Notes under the pieces: model-generated
Databases searched by the model: none
The model's input: the letters and a program-made list of their open reading frames with translations, nothing else
What the model was told of the DNA's origin: nothing
Shown: positions 11,770 through 23,407 of the stretch, piece after piece
Position numbering within the stretch: position 1 is the stretch's first letter
How the letters are laid out: every line of letters begins with the position of its first letter
Made by a program: the position numbers and the translations under genes
Source of the DNA: Silurus meridionalis
Lineage: Eukaryota > Chordata > Actinopteri > Siluriformes > Siluridae
Direction of reading: 5' to 3'
DNA: 64,000 nt
Assembly (NCBI RefSeq): GCF_014805685.1
Contig: NC_060901.1
Coordinates: forward strand, 20,133,405 to 20,197,404

Positions 11770-14593
11770 AACACAGGCTCGTGCTCAGTGACGCCATGTT
11801 TCTCCTGCACACTTCTCACACACACTGAGATGTTTTACGGAAAAGATCTGCGATAAACTCACTGCTGAAGTGTTCTTCTGTCTAATGGCTACATCAAGGA
11901 TGAGTAATGAACTGAACAGGAAAAGTAAATTGGTTAAACACATATGACTGCAAAAGATTTCAAACTAAAGTGACCTCTGATTTTTTTGGTCATTGTTTTT
12001 GTTAGACTTAATCACAGATGATGAAGCTGATGACAAAGCAGATAAGAAGAGGAGTGGAAAATCACCACCAGGCTCGTTCTATTACACTCCTGTGTTTGAT
12101 TGGAATGTCAAGTGTGTGGATGTTGTCAGGGACTCCAGCTCTGGAAAATAATAACTCTTGACGTTTTCATGTGTCTCTGGTCGATTACTCCTGTGGATTT
12201 GGGATTAAACATAAGATTGTGGGATAGTTCTCATTGGATCGGAAGTGTGTGTTGGTGCTCAGTTGTACGTCGTTATTGACATATCTGCAGTTAACAGCTT
12301 TTAAACCTTCAGCTGTTCATTCAGCTCTCGTCATAAATCTACACTTGGAGGTTGAATCGGGTTGATGAGATTTACAGCTTGGTAATCGAGATTCTTTTTC
12401 TTTTTTGTTTTTGAAACTGCTCTGAACAACAGCTGCTGAAAGCTGCTCTCTGTGCCAGGAGTTTTATGAGGAGCAAAGCCGTGATGCTCATGCTGCAGCA
12501 GTTGAGATCTCATGGGACGACTGTCGAGGCTTTGGGAAGGTTGGATTGTCATTCCAGAGGCCAGACAAAGCCAAATCTTATTGAAGTGGAAGAAATCGGA
12601 ATGGATTTGACAAGCATGATCCCCACTTTATCTTGTGAAAATTCTTCAGCAAGGTAGAGCATTGTTGTGAAAGAGGTGAGGCTGGTTCTCACAGTGCAAC
12701 ATGAGGATCCACATGGGGAAAAAATCTAATTCAAGGTAGAATCCCAACTCAGGTTTTAGTGCCTAGAGCAGTAGTTCTCAGGGTTTAGAGGTTTACCCCA
12801 AAGGGGCAGCTTTAAGTACAGTGCAAATCCGAAATCTGTTCTTTTGGCTTAGTATCAGTACGTCTGATCACTAGAATTAATTCAATGTCCTCAACGTCGT
12901 CTCATTGCTACATTAATGAGATCTTTCGAGTAACATTGTATAAATATTAGCCATAGTGTTATTTTTGCCCACTGAATGCACTGATTAAAATAAAAAACCC
13001 AAAACAATCACCCCGATCTATTCCTAGAGTAGAACAGAAAGTGTGTGAAGAGCACCTGCCTGGTCACTATTGAGTCGTGACATTGGAAAAGCCAGCAGAT
13101 TTTATGAGAAATGGTATTTAAGAGCTGTATAATGACCTGCGAGTTAGAGTGTTGTGAGGACTAACATTTGGATTGTTTGATTATTTCCTGAGATAATTTA
13201 TAGATTCAACAGGTAAAGACGTTTGATAAGATGCCTTTAGTAATGACGATCCACATAAAAACCACACGTTCATGAAGTACTATAATTTACTGTGGGGTGC
13301 AAGAGCTCACGCTGAGGGCATGAAAAATACTCGTCTTGTGGATAGAAGATCTCAGGTACATCTGCATGATGACATGATGGAAATCCTACACACATAAATG
13401 ACCTGTGGAATCTGGCAGTCGATCCACAGAATTACTAGTAAAAGCAAACCTACACAAGTACAGAATAAGCCCTGGAGTGGACATCTGGGGTATTTTTGCC
13501 AGCGTATGACAGTGCCATTAGCATCTTAATCACTTTTGGCTGTAAGGTGCACGTGGGAATGAATCTCCTTTATTTGGTAGTCCTAAAATATTCTGGTATC
13601 CAGGAGGAAAAGTCAGAAAGGGTCATGCTTGTTTGCTTGGTGATCATGCTGAGTCAGCATTGCCTTCGATCCACACAAGCTGTTGAGGTTGTTTGTTCAA
13701 GGAGATCTGGTTTTATCATAGGCACTGTAATGAATGTCACTACAGAGTATTTTGCTATGCAGTGAAAAGAAAAAAAATGACAAACTTCTCTAAGTATCTG
13801 GCTCCTAAATGGTACTTCAGAAAATCCAGATGTATTTCTGTACCCCAGCTGTAGTTTGTGCAGTACCAACGTGGGTGGTGCTGTTGTCCTTTACAGGAAG
13901 ATCCACCCAAGAAATGTAAGTATCCTAAGATTTTGGGATCTGAACTCCAGATGCCCTTTTTCCAACATTTTTCAAACGAACTAAACTCCCACTGAGGGCA
14001 CTTAATGCCGCTATAAGCACCGTGACATATTTTAGCAGTCGTAAAGATTTGATGTGTGTAGGTGTGACAACACACACATCTCAATTCAATACATTTTATG
14101 ACTCCAGGCAGAGCTGAGCTTTGGAAAGACCGGTATGCTTGTAGAGAAAACATTGTTTTGACATGATGACAGCTGTGATGCAGAAGTGCCTGCAGCAACT
14201 CCAGCATCTCACCCAGACTTTAACCATGATAAGCAAAACAACTCAACATTCTGAGCCAGATTTCGGTGATTGTTATCAAAAAACAAAGTAGAAAACCAGG
14301 TGTACTGCACAAAATGATTTCAATAGATTGGAATTAACAGAATATATTACAGGGTTCTTTTTTAACATAAATGTGCACCAACTTGGCAAAACCTTTTACA
14401 TGGTGAAATTTTAACATTTTACATGATGCTAATTTAACATTCTACTTATATTTTTTTCATTGACGACACGTCACACATTTTACCCATTCATATTTATACC
14501 TAAAAAAACAATCAATTCTTTCTGTTTATCATATAAAAATATCTTTATATAAGTGTTATATCCCAATGTTAGATAGCAGAAAATCTTGCCTGA
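11770..14593. other. 2.8 kb without recognised gene or repeat
   Basis: Stop codons are frequent in all frames. Open frames at 13496-13765 (+) and 13755-14207 (-) overlap in antisense and lack domains. The text around 13480-14210 reads like an old single- or low-copy sequence, possibly a decayed repeat I cannot name. Confidence 0.4.
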
Positions 14594-14612
14594 CATATAT
14601 ATATATATATAT
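14594..14612 (+). repeat. Short (TA)n tract at a Tc1 end
   Basis: TA repeat of about 19 bp immediately next to the 5' terminal repeat of the Tc1-like element. Tc1 elements insert into TA dinucleotides. Confidence 0.9.
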
Positions 14613-15411
14613 ACCCAAAACCCAAATTCCATAAAAAAAAGTAAGGACTGTATAAAAAAGTACAAAATGCAATGATTTGCAAATCTCATAAACCCATATT
14701 TTATCCCAATAGAACATTTTAAATGTCTCATCATTTACAAAACATAATATCATCAGAAGTGTCAAAGAATCTGGAGAAATCTCTGTGCAAAGGGATAAGG
14801 GTGAAAATCAATGTTGGATGGCAGTGATATTTGGGGGTTTTCAGGGGCCACTGCATTTAAAACAGTCATGATTCTGTAATGAAAATCACTGCATGGGATC
14901 ATTAACACCTCCAGTAATTATTGTCTGAGAACACAGTTTGCATGTCATCCACAAATGCAGTTTAAATCTCTATGATCGAGAAACACCACCATCCTCTCTG
15001 GGACAAAACTCATTTAAAATGTACTGAGGGAAAATAGAAAACTGTTCTTTGGTCAGACGAATCTAAATAAAAAAATATATTTGGAAACCATGGATATATC
15101 GTGTTCTCTGGACTAAAGAGGAGTGGGACCATTTGGCTTATTATTAGCAATCAGCTGAAAAAGCCACATCTCTGATGGTATGGTGGTGCATTTTTACTTG
15201 TGGAATGGTCAGCTTGCACATTTGGAAAGGATTCATCAATGCTGAATGCTATATACAGGTTTTAGAGCAACAAATACTTCCAACCAGAAAACGTCTTTTT
15301 CAGGGAAGACCTTGTATATTCAAGCAAAACAATGAAAACTGCATACTGCATCTATTACTATAGCACTTCAAAATAAAGATTCGGGGTACTAAACAGTTTC
15401 CTCTGGCCAAC
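14613..15411 (+). pseudogene. Dead Tc1/mariner transposon, 3' truncated
   Basis: The 5' terminus reads CCCAAAACCCAAATTCC, followed by TGCAATGATTTGCAAATCTC, as in a fish Tc1-like family. An internal deletion fuses the leader to the part encoding the transposase helix-turn-helix (about 14730). The catalytic half is partly open at 15175-15363, with MVWWCIFTCGMVSLHIWKG and VLEQQILPTRKRLFQGRPC recognisable. The position of the conserved Asp-Asn motif after FQGRPCIF reads QNN, so the second catalytic aspartate is lost. Homology ends near 15411, before the third catalytic residue and the 3' terminal repeat. It cannot encode an active transposase. Confidence 0.88.
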
Positions 15412-16904
15412 GTGAGTTTTACAAAGTTAATACATACAAAAGTAAATAAAGTAAATGTTTTGGTGAAATATACCGACACTTTTTCTTGAGAGTTTTCATG
15501 GTTTTTGTTTGTGTCTGTCTGCCAGAATTCAACCAAGGCAGCATCCAATTGCTTTTCTTCACACTTCCATACAAATATGAAAAAAAGAGCAGAAATACAC
15601 CGAATAAAGCAGCAGCAATATGGTTTTAGAAAAAAACAATGAACAGAATATGCCTAAGTGAGTTTCTACTTCAGCCTCTATGGAGTCTCATCGTGAACAA
15701 CTGCGCACTACAGAGATGCCCAAACTTCCAAATTGTATTAGTCATTTATCTGCTGTGCATGAGGACTAGACAGAATAGCTCAGATTGCTCACTGAAGAAG
15801 ACACCAGCCACCATGTAAATGTTAAAAGGTTGAGCACCTGCACTACAGGCAAACACACCCACTGATCTAAATAACCGTATGATATTTACCTCCAGGCCAG
15901 AAATAAACCATCCTGCTTTCTAATAATGCCTCAGTTTCAGGCTAGAATTCTGTCTACCTCCATAAGCAGCCATCTTTCATCATTATGTCAGCGTCCAATG
16001 AATCTAGGAGAAAAAAAAGATCTATGATTAAGTTGTAATCAATGCTTTTAAAGCTGACAGTGCTTCCCAGGACGACTCAGATTTTAAATCCTTGATTTTG
16101 CTCAAAGGATTTCTGATTGCAATATTCATTAAGCTTTTCTTGCTGTGATGTTTTCCGGCTTATAATTTCTACATGAGATCGATATTAAAATGTGCTATTT
16201 TGTGAAAAAAGGAGTATAAGATGCCAGGCACAGCAGATGGATTTAGTTTTCATTCATGAATGTGTAAAGTCTGCTCTCGCACTGACTTGGACTGAACGTG
16301 AGAAGCTGAGAAGTTTGCCAGGATCTCATTGTGGTTCCATTTTGTAGAAAAACACGGACAAGAGAAATATTTTGTTTCGAGGTGAAGGAGAGTTGATAAT
16401 ATTCACTCATCTTAGGTAACTGCTTTGTTCTGAGCAGGTTCATGGTGGATTTCGTGGCTTAGTTGCAAGAGTCCGTTTATTTGTAGGTCAAGCTGGTAGA
16501 TATGTGAAAGAGATATTTCAGAGACGTTTTTTATAAACTCTGGGCTTTTTCATGCTGGAATATTCTGTGTTGAAATCTATTTTCACAGACTGGGTGTGAA
16601 CACAACTCCTTTATAACCCATCAATAAGTGGAGGAAAAAATTCTACATTTCTTCACTGTTCTCCAATATGTAACTAGTTCATAAAGCTACTGTCAGGTTT
16701 GTTAAGATCCAGTGGAATGTAATTTAAATGCCATTGGCACAATTTGTGTCAGTCATTTATTCATTTCAGTGACATCACTATTACTGTCTGAAGGAAATGC
16801 AGCAACATATAGAAGCAAATAATGTTTTTGTTGGGACAAGTGGTGCAAATCTGAGATTAAACCCAGAATACACAGGAAATGCAGTTTAGCAGTTTGGATA
16901 CAAC
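15412..16904. other. Unique DNA, no gene recognised
   Basis: Non-coding, AT-rich sequence with no identified repeat. Short frames on the minus strand at 16243-16443 and 15300-15548 carry no motif. Confidence 0.45.
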
Positions 16905-17112
16905 CCTGTACTAGAGATATGTTTCTCCATAACTGAGGCCAATGCGATAGCGAACGATGCGATGCATTAAAAGATACATATAAAGCAGCTACCGGCACGA
17001 TACAATACGATTCACCAATATTACGATGCAAAAACGATCCGATTTCCATTCGATTTAACGCGATACGAGTCAATGTGATACGATGCAGTGGAATAAATCT
17101 GATGCGCTGTAA
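16905..17112 (-). mobile_element. hAT-like CGAT-rich repeat, copy A (reverse)
   Basis: Rich in GATGC, CGATAC and ATCGAATGG-type words. On the minus strand it shares the run GTTAAATCGAATGGAAATCG and the ending GGCCTCAGTTAT...CTAGTAC with a second copy at about 27500-27672 on the plus strand. The ending, read outward as a TAGGGATG-like terminus, suggests a non-autonomous hAT element, but I found no clean target duplication. The 5' limit is uncertain. Confidence 0.6.
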
Positions 17113-19423
17113 TTCAATAAGGTAATTTCTGTGGTTCACACAAACATCCAATCATCAATTTCCTTCAGAGCCTTCTGACTTTTAACCTAAAAAAAAGATG
17201 AAATAAAACCAGATGTTCTTTTCCTGTTGTGTCTGCAGGAAGATGCAGCTCTACCTCTGCCATGTTAATCTGTATTCTGTGTGACTCTCAGGACACGCCT
17301 CCGTCTCCGTATTGTTGTGATACGTCATATTCACGTCACTTTCGAATAATAAATGTTTAGCGCTTCCACTAATAAATATATGTAGATAAATTTTTTACTT
17401 CCAACGCAAATGTGTTCAAAAGGATGGTAAATTGTATCTGTATTTCATTGGCTCTGTACATCTACCTTCTACAATGAGAAACAAGTTGAATCGAATCGAA
17501 TTTAATCTAATTCAGTGGGACAAACATTTTTTCCCCAGATTGAAACATTTTTTCTCTAATGCCAGTGAATTTCCTTGACAAACATTTAAAGGCAGAATTG
17601 TAAAGACACAGTAAACTATTAATAATAAAAACAGAAGCTGTATTTCCAATAATTACCATTCGATTAGAAAATAATGGAGATTATTTTGCTGCTCGTATCT
17701 GGAGCCGGTTCTCAGCTCCTCAATAAACATGCATGCATTTTCACCACGTTCTCTCATGGATATATTTTTCTCGCAGCTTGTTTTTGCAGCCCACACATCT
17801 ATATCTGAACGCCATGCGCTTCGCGTCACTCCTTAGCTGACTTTTTCAACTTCCTGCCAACTCCTTTTCGCACGCTAAAAATTTGCATTAATTAGCCAGA
17901 CTCGGAGAAGCTGCACGAATCTTGCGGCAAGATGAATGCTTCTGAACGATCCTCTCCCTCATCCAACTCCTCCCTCCATTCCCCCTCACCACCAAACACT
18001 GGAAGTAAATAAACATTGTCACCTCGCCTGCCTTCGAAAATGGGAAAATTGAGTGTCAAGACTGCCGGCGTGCCGCTTCTAAATCACAACACGTAGAGCG
18101 GTTTTTAGAGCAGTTTTAAACTGTCGCACCACCACGGCTTCGGGTGCTTGTACCCATGAGGCTTTGCATGAAGACACACAGATGATGACTTTATTGTATG
18201 TGCTTGGGATGTTGCGCTGTAGCGAAAAAACATGAGCATCGAAGCCTTCTTTAGTTTCCTGTACATTTCCTGTATAGACTTTGTTTCTGTAATGCATTCG
18301 AAGAACTAACCCAATCTTGCAGCTGCTTTAGAAAATAAACACACCCCTTTTTAAACTCCTGCCTTTTTAATCCATAATAGTTGAATTAATAACATGCCTT
18401 TCAGTTACGAATTACACGCAGCTCCCGCAATTAACCAGCAGACACGCCGTTAAAGCACTTCATTAGGCTCCAGTCCCCGTTTTAGACCTACGTACGGTGC
18501 ACACTGGAACCATGCAAACACTTCATGTGTGCACTTAGCTGGGAAATGTGGATAATTGCGTCCTCAGTTATATAAAACAAATATGTTAAGTGAGATTTAG
18601 GTCAATACACACTCGTGTGTCTTTTATCACACAGCCTGGTCTACATTTAGAAATAAATGCACATGTTTAAGCGCATGAATAAACATGCTGTTGTAGGAAA
18701 ATGATGGGTGGTGTGATCCCGGCTGATTAATGATTTTTCTTTAACAGTACATTGCAGTGTGTTTTATTCCTCTTATACCATCTTCAAAATCATTTTATTC
18801 TTCTGCATTGCCATTAAAGAAACTACGCACTGGAAAGAAAATACAACATGAGATTTTCTCTACAATCAATTATTGTTGTGCTGTCACACTTTTTGGGAAT
18901 CTCTCAGCCTTGTTATAACCTCCTGCTAATATCTCTAATGCAGCATGATGAGGGGCGCCATTATCTAAATAATCCTCCCACAGTGATCGCTGTACGATTC
19001 CAAATACTCATGAATAAGCAAATCCACACTTTTTCAGTTCATAACATGATAGAAATGTATTCTGAAAGGTTTTCTGACCTTTACCTGCTTAAACACACTG
19101 ATTACATAAGCTGAGTTTTTCCAGCCCTAAAAAAAAAAAGGCCACTCAGGTCTTCATTTGTATTAACAGACCTGCAGACAGAAAGGTTTTTTAAGTTTCA
19201 CATGCAGAGCAGCAAAGTGAGCAAAAACACAACGACCTGACGGACAAACAAAGGCACAGACATTCCTAACGAACGAGGAGCCGGAGAGACGGGAACGAGA
19301 GAAAATCAATAGAAGCTTAAAGAAGTAAAGAGAGGCTGGAAAAGATGTGTGGAGTTTATACAAGCATTCAGTGTGCATCCTCAATGCCTCTAACTCTTTA
19401 ATATATTAGTCATTTATTTTTTA
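17113..19423. other. 2.3 kb of unique DNA with a possible conserved island
   Basis: No gene recognised. The portion 17690-18060 has balanced composition, no simple repeats, and motifs such as AATTTGCATTAATTAG that could be POU/homeobox sites. 18300-18490 is similar. These are candidate regulatory sequences only by appearance. 17447-17525 carries the AATGAGAAACAAGTTGAATC/GAATCGAAT phrase seen at ends of other fish repeats. Confidence 0.4.
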
Positions 19424-19523
19424 TATCTAGCTCAATGGTTAAGGTATTGGACTTTGGATCTGAAGGTCTGAACGTCATGAGTTTAAATCCCAGCCACACC
19501 AAGCTGCGACTCCTGGGTCCCTG
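19424..19523 (+). mobile_element. tRNA-derived SINE, left half of head-to-head pair
   Basis: Begins with a tRNA-like head: an A-box-like TAGCTCAATGGTTAAGG, then TTGGACTTTGGATCTGAAGG and a B-box-like GAGTTTAAATCCCAG. The SINE body CACCAAGCTGCGACTCCTGG follows, then GTCCCTGAGCAGGGAC, where it meets a second SINE in the opposite orientation. The usual CTTAACCCTCAACTGCTC tail is missing. The internal promoter resembles an RNA polymerase III promoter but the element is truncated. Confidence 0.82.
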
Positions 19524-19525
19524 AG

Positions 19526-19610
19526 CAGGGACCTAGAGTGGCAGCTTGGCAAAACTGGGGTTTAAACCCCCAACCTTCTAAACAGTTACCCAGAGCCTTA
19601 TCTAATGAGA
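19526..19610 (-). mobile_element. tRNA-derived SINE, right half of head-to-head pair
   Basis: Read on the minus strand it gives TAAGGCTCTGGGTAACTG, AGAAGGTTGGGGGTTTAAAC, CCCAGTTTTGCCAAGCTGCC and ACTCTAGGTCCCTG. These match the head and body of a related fish tRNA-derived SINE that differs from its left neighbour in the head. Its truncation point coincides with that of the left copy, giving a 7-bp-armed palindrome (GTCCCTG-AG-CAGGGAC) at the junction. Confidence 0.8.
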
Positions 19611-19654
19611 TACTCCTTAACTCTTCAGTTCCTTTCCTCATTCTCTCACTCCTG

Positions 19655-19661
<7 letters not shown>

Positions 19662-19718
<57 letters not shown>
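19662..19718 (+). repeat. (CA)n microsatellite
   Basis: Uninterrupted CA tract of about 57 bp. Confidence 0.98.
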
Positions 19719-19720
<2 letters not shown>

Positions 19721-20411
19721 CATGCCCAAAAGAACCATATTAAATTACCATTGTCTGTGTTTTATTTTAAAGTGATCGCATTAGTCTACAGCCTCTGAAC
19801 AATTATAAATCCATCGAGCGAATTCACAGCCTCAAACGAACTGGAACTGGAGACTCTCGCTCTCCTCGTTTCCTCTCTCCTTCCTCCGTCTATGTCTCCA
19901 GTCTTTTTTTTTCTGCCTTGTGAAAGGAGAGAAGTAGTACTAAGCAGGACAGAGCAGTGAAAAATTTTTTTATACCAAACCCAAACTCAATAATGACTTT
20001 CAGCCTCGATGGCACCAGTCATTTATTCGACTTCCACCACGCGTCTCACAAGCCGCAGAAGGAGAAGTTACGCCCTGGAGTCAGGAAGTCAGTGTGTAGA
20101 AGCAGGCCACCGTGATGATGCTCGTGTTTACTTCTGCACTTTAGAAACCAGACTTTTCAATAATTCATGAATGACGTTTATGGGGCACTGTTTGAAAATC
20201 GGTGTAGCTGATGCTAAGCAGTGTAACAGAAATGCTGAGAACAGAAAGGAGATCAATGTAAAGGAAAGTGCACCTGGTCTTTAATCAGTTCAGAGCTCCT
20301 GTAATGTTCAGACGCTGCAAACACGTCTGACTGATACATCAGAGCTTCAGATTCACTTCCTTTCATGTTGCAATTTATTGGATTGTTGTCTTTTTTGGCT
20401 GTTATCACCCG

Positions 20412-20413
<2 letters not shown>
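19719..20413. other. Unique DNA, nothing recognised
   Basis: Non-coding spacer between two dinucleotide tracts. No repeat family identified. Confidence 0.45.

Positions 20414-20464
<51 letters not shown>
20414..20464 (+). repeat. (GT)n microsatellite
   Basis: Uninterrupted GT tract of about 51 bp. A (CA)n tract of opposite sense begins 160 bp downstream, so the two could pair in single-stranded DNA or RNA. Confidence 0.98.
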
Positions 20465-20465
<1 letters not shown>

Positions 20466-20620
20466 GTGTTTTGGATCAAGGCAGGGGTTCGGACTCTGCC
20501 AGGACACATGCTGTTTTGTCCATCTGTATGACAGCCCCCAGCGCAGGTCTCTCACCTACACAATCACCTCTAAATAATGGAGCAGGGACAAAGAGAGAAG
20601 AACCATGGTGTGTTCCGCCC

Positions 20621-20623
<3 letters not shown>

Positions 20624-20687
<64 letters not shown>
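20624..20687 (+). repeat. (CA)n microsatellite
   Basis: CA tract of about 64 bp with one TA interruption, complementary to the GT tract upstream. Confidence 0.97.
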
Positions 20688-20969
20688 GCCAGAGGGATAT
20701 GGTATTGTCTGGTCCAGCTGGAGAAAGAGAGCAGTTTAGTGTGCAGGTTGCAAAGATTCAGGACCTTTATATGGGATTTGACCCTTTAATGTGACTGCAG
20801 CTCGAATCCATCACACATCACTGCTCTGCAATTTGCTTTTCTTCTACAAGTGTGTGTCGACCCTTGCTAAATATTATAATGAAGAAAAGCACTGAGAATC
20901 TACAGACAACCTGCTGTTATTATACTTTTTCTTCTTTTTTAGGCTCACGTGCCTGATACAGTCCATCGA
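20688..20969. other. Unique DNA, nothing recognised
   Basis: Short spacer without identified gene or repeat. Confidence 0.4.
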
Positions 20970-21110
20970 ATCAGAATCATATTGCCATGAGTATCATGAG
21001 TTGCATGTACAAGGGATTTATTATGGTGTGTAAATATAAAAATACAAAAACAATTAATAAAAAGAGTAAATAATAAAATTCATGTGCAAAGGTTTTGAGC
21101 CCGTGTCCAA
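20970..21110 (+). repeat. Dispersed fish repeat, class uncertain
   Basis: The phrase GAATCAGAATCATATTGCC, then GTACAAGGGATTTATTATGG and an A/T-rich tail with AAAATACAAAAACAATT, resembles a common fish repeat that starts AATCAGAATCAGCTTTATTGGCC. Only the first part is convincing. I do not know which transposon class it belongs to. Confidence 0.45.
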
Positions 21111-22085
21111 AAGGTAAAAGTTATGAAAAAAGCGTATTGAGTTCAACACACACAACTTTTCTCCAACACTTTATAGAAAATACAAATCATCACCATATGA
21201 CACAAAACTTGGTCGGTACAAATCAAAACTTGAACTGGAGATAGCACATTTTGTGAAAGCGCCACCTACTGATCAATATGAAAGGCCGTTTCCGTCACCT
21301 AAAAAAAATGTTACCTAATTGTGACTGCAAAAAGCTGCTTCCAGATTTATTGCATATCATTTTGAATGAAAACTATGAAGAATAAATGCCCTTCATGTGT
21401 TAGAGCACATTAAATGTCTCACTAAAATAGCTGTTGGAACTGTTACTATTAAAACATAATATCAGTTAGATTTCAATCCGAAGTGCTGATTATTCAACAC
21501 CTTTTGGCCAATCAGAATCAAGAATTCAGCAGTGCTGTGTTATAATGAATCCTGCAGGTTCAGCAAAAAATAACTACTGTGCAGGTCAACGTTCGTTCCC
21601 AGAGGTAAAAAGTAAACGCACCCCAAAGCTTAAACAGTCCCCAAAGTCCAATTAGGCAGCGATTTATGGTGCACTACATCCTGAAAGTCCTTGAGGCAAT
21701 AATCACACTGCTTTTTTCATAAAGCCATTTTTAGAAACTTTTATCAAACAGGACTAAGTGCATATAAACCTTTTCACTTTATTTCCATTCTCATAGTTGA
21801 CATTGTATTTTTGCTGATTGTTATTTAGTAGTATAAAGTAAATAATTGATTTGTTGAAGAAATAAAAACTAATTCATGAGCAAAACTCACCGATTCACAC
21901 ATTAAGTGCAGGACTGGACCCTCATCTGTAAAGAAATGATTGACTGATTAAACACTACTGAATAAACAAGGATAAAATCTCTTTCATGCATGGAATTATT
22001 CATTAATTCAGATGTCCTAAAATATAAAAGAGGTCATTTACACCTTTATAGAAGCACTGACTTGATTAGCTTAAAGACACTGTTT
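21111..22085. other. Unique DNA with a CCAATCAGA repeat end
   Basis: No gene recognised. At about 21495-21545 the phrase GGCCAATCAGAATCAAGAAT followed by TCAGCAGTGCTG matches an end motif that recurs elsewhere in the window. It probably marks the edge of an old MITE. Confidence 0.4.
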
Positions 22086-22144
22086 CAAGTTCCAAGTTTT
22101 ATTTGTCATACGTACAGAAGTTTTACAATGAAATTCTTAAGTAA

Positions 22145-22148
<4 letters not shown>
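22086..22148 (+). repeat. Dispersed fish repeat fragment next to (TA)n
   Basis: TTCAAGTTCCAAGTTTTATTTGTC followed by ACAATGAAATTCTTA resembles the start of a frequent fish repeat with the form TCAAGTTTATTTGTCACA...GTGAAATGCTTA. Its class is uncertain. It runs directly into the TA microsatellite. Confidence 0.5.

Positions 22149-22208
<60 letters not shown>
22149..22208 (+). repeat. (TA)n microsatellite
   Basis: Uninterrupted AT/TA tract of about 60 bp. Confidence 0.97.
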
Positions 22209-22211
<3 letters not shown>

Positions 22212-23121
22212 TTATTTGAATATATAAACATATCACATTAGCATGAAGTATTTTTATAAGAATATGGAGATGCACAAGTAGAATGTATATTTTACAGTAA
22301 TTGTGCAAAACTACACAAAGTTGAGCTAATTTTCAAAACATCGCGTTTAGATCTACATTCTCAGAAGGTTAATGTACACAGGAAAGACAGAAACAAACTT
22401 CACAAAAACATTTTATTGATTGAGTTTTTACTGTTAATTAAACAAAGCACTGTAGCTGCAGTGACTATTTCTGCTATTTTTTGCTCGGTAGTTTGTAGCT
22501 TGTAGTTCTACAAGCTTGTAGTTCGACACCTCTGTCACAAAGCATCTCCAGACATGTGGCCACAAAATGATGAGCAAAATATTATACAAATCAAGAAATC
22601 CTCAGACTTATCCTGTTAGCAATGTGAAAAGCCACAATGACTCTTCCCTCCAGAGAAGAAAGCATGTGGTACTGAATGCTACCTCCTGCGAAGGACACGG
22701 GACAAAAGAAAAACATGCCTCCTGTGCCACCCACAGCCCTAAAACACCTTTGATTAATATTAGTTGTCACTACAAACTGTGTCACTTGTGAGGATTTTAC
22801 ACACCAACACTACAGGTTCTGACAGGGAGCCGAGGGGAGAAGATACGCTGGGGGCAAAGACCTGGTCACCATACACACTGATGGAAACCAGAGCAAGAAC
22901 ACAAGAGTATGTTCACACCTACTGAGAAAAACTTAATCATTGTATTTAATTGAAGAGAAACAGAGTCCACCTCCTTGTCAGATGCAGAATACCGTCCATG
23001 TCAGCGTGATTCAATCTTCACCAGGAGTAATGACAAAAAACACATCCAGAGATGAACCATAAGGAATTCAGAAGATTCTAAAGATTAAAATTTATGACAG
23101 AAGCTCCAGTTTACACAATGA

Positions 23122-23122
<1 letters not shown>
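22209..23122. other. Unique DNA, no gene recognised
   Basis: Contains a small local repetition at 22490-22540 (TAGTTTGTAGCTTGTAGTTC with a partial inverted copy ACAAGCTTGTAGTTC). The stretch 22570-22800 is balanced in composition and without simple repeats. No coding homology was seen. Confidence 0.4.

Positions 23123-23156
<34 letters not shown>
23123..23156 (+). repeat. Poly(A) run of 34
   Basis: Thirty-four consecutive adenines. The sequence to its left shows no recognisable retrogene or LINE 3' end and no AATAAA signal at the usual distance, so it may be a simple mononucleotide repeat. Confidence 0.9.
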
Positions 23157-23157
<1 letters not shown>

Positions 23158-23225
23158 ATCTCAAGCACAAAAGAGTGTTAGAAATAATAACCTTGCTCCT
23201 GGTGCCGTCATGAGGAACCGATTAT

Positions 23226-23379
23226 TCCATGCTTTTAGCTCAGACAATGGTGTAACACCACCAGCTGAACTTAGCATGAGAGAAATACCTCTGGATTGAG
23301 TTCTCTTTAATTAGAGACACTCTGTGTGATTATGGTTCCACATGAACAGCCTAAAGTTCCATGAAGATACTGAGCAACT
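23226..23379 (+). repeat. Low-copy dispersed repeat R1, copy 1
   Basis: About 150 bp that is clearly related to 42393-42531 in the same orientation. Shared blocks include CCAGCTGAACTTAGCATGAG, ACCTCTGGAT and GGTTCCACATGAACAGCCTA. This copy has an extra segment near ACACTCTGTGTGATTATGG that the other lacks. No coding frame is shared. The family is unknown to me. Confidence 0.75.
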
Positions 23380-23407
23380 CAAGAACTTTGAGGATGGATT
23401 TAGACTG

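Noticed and set aside
19424..19500. tRNA gene
   Set aside because: A- and B-box-like words are present, but the cloverleaf stems do not form well and the sequence continues into a SINE body.
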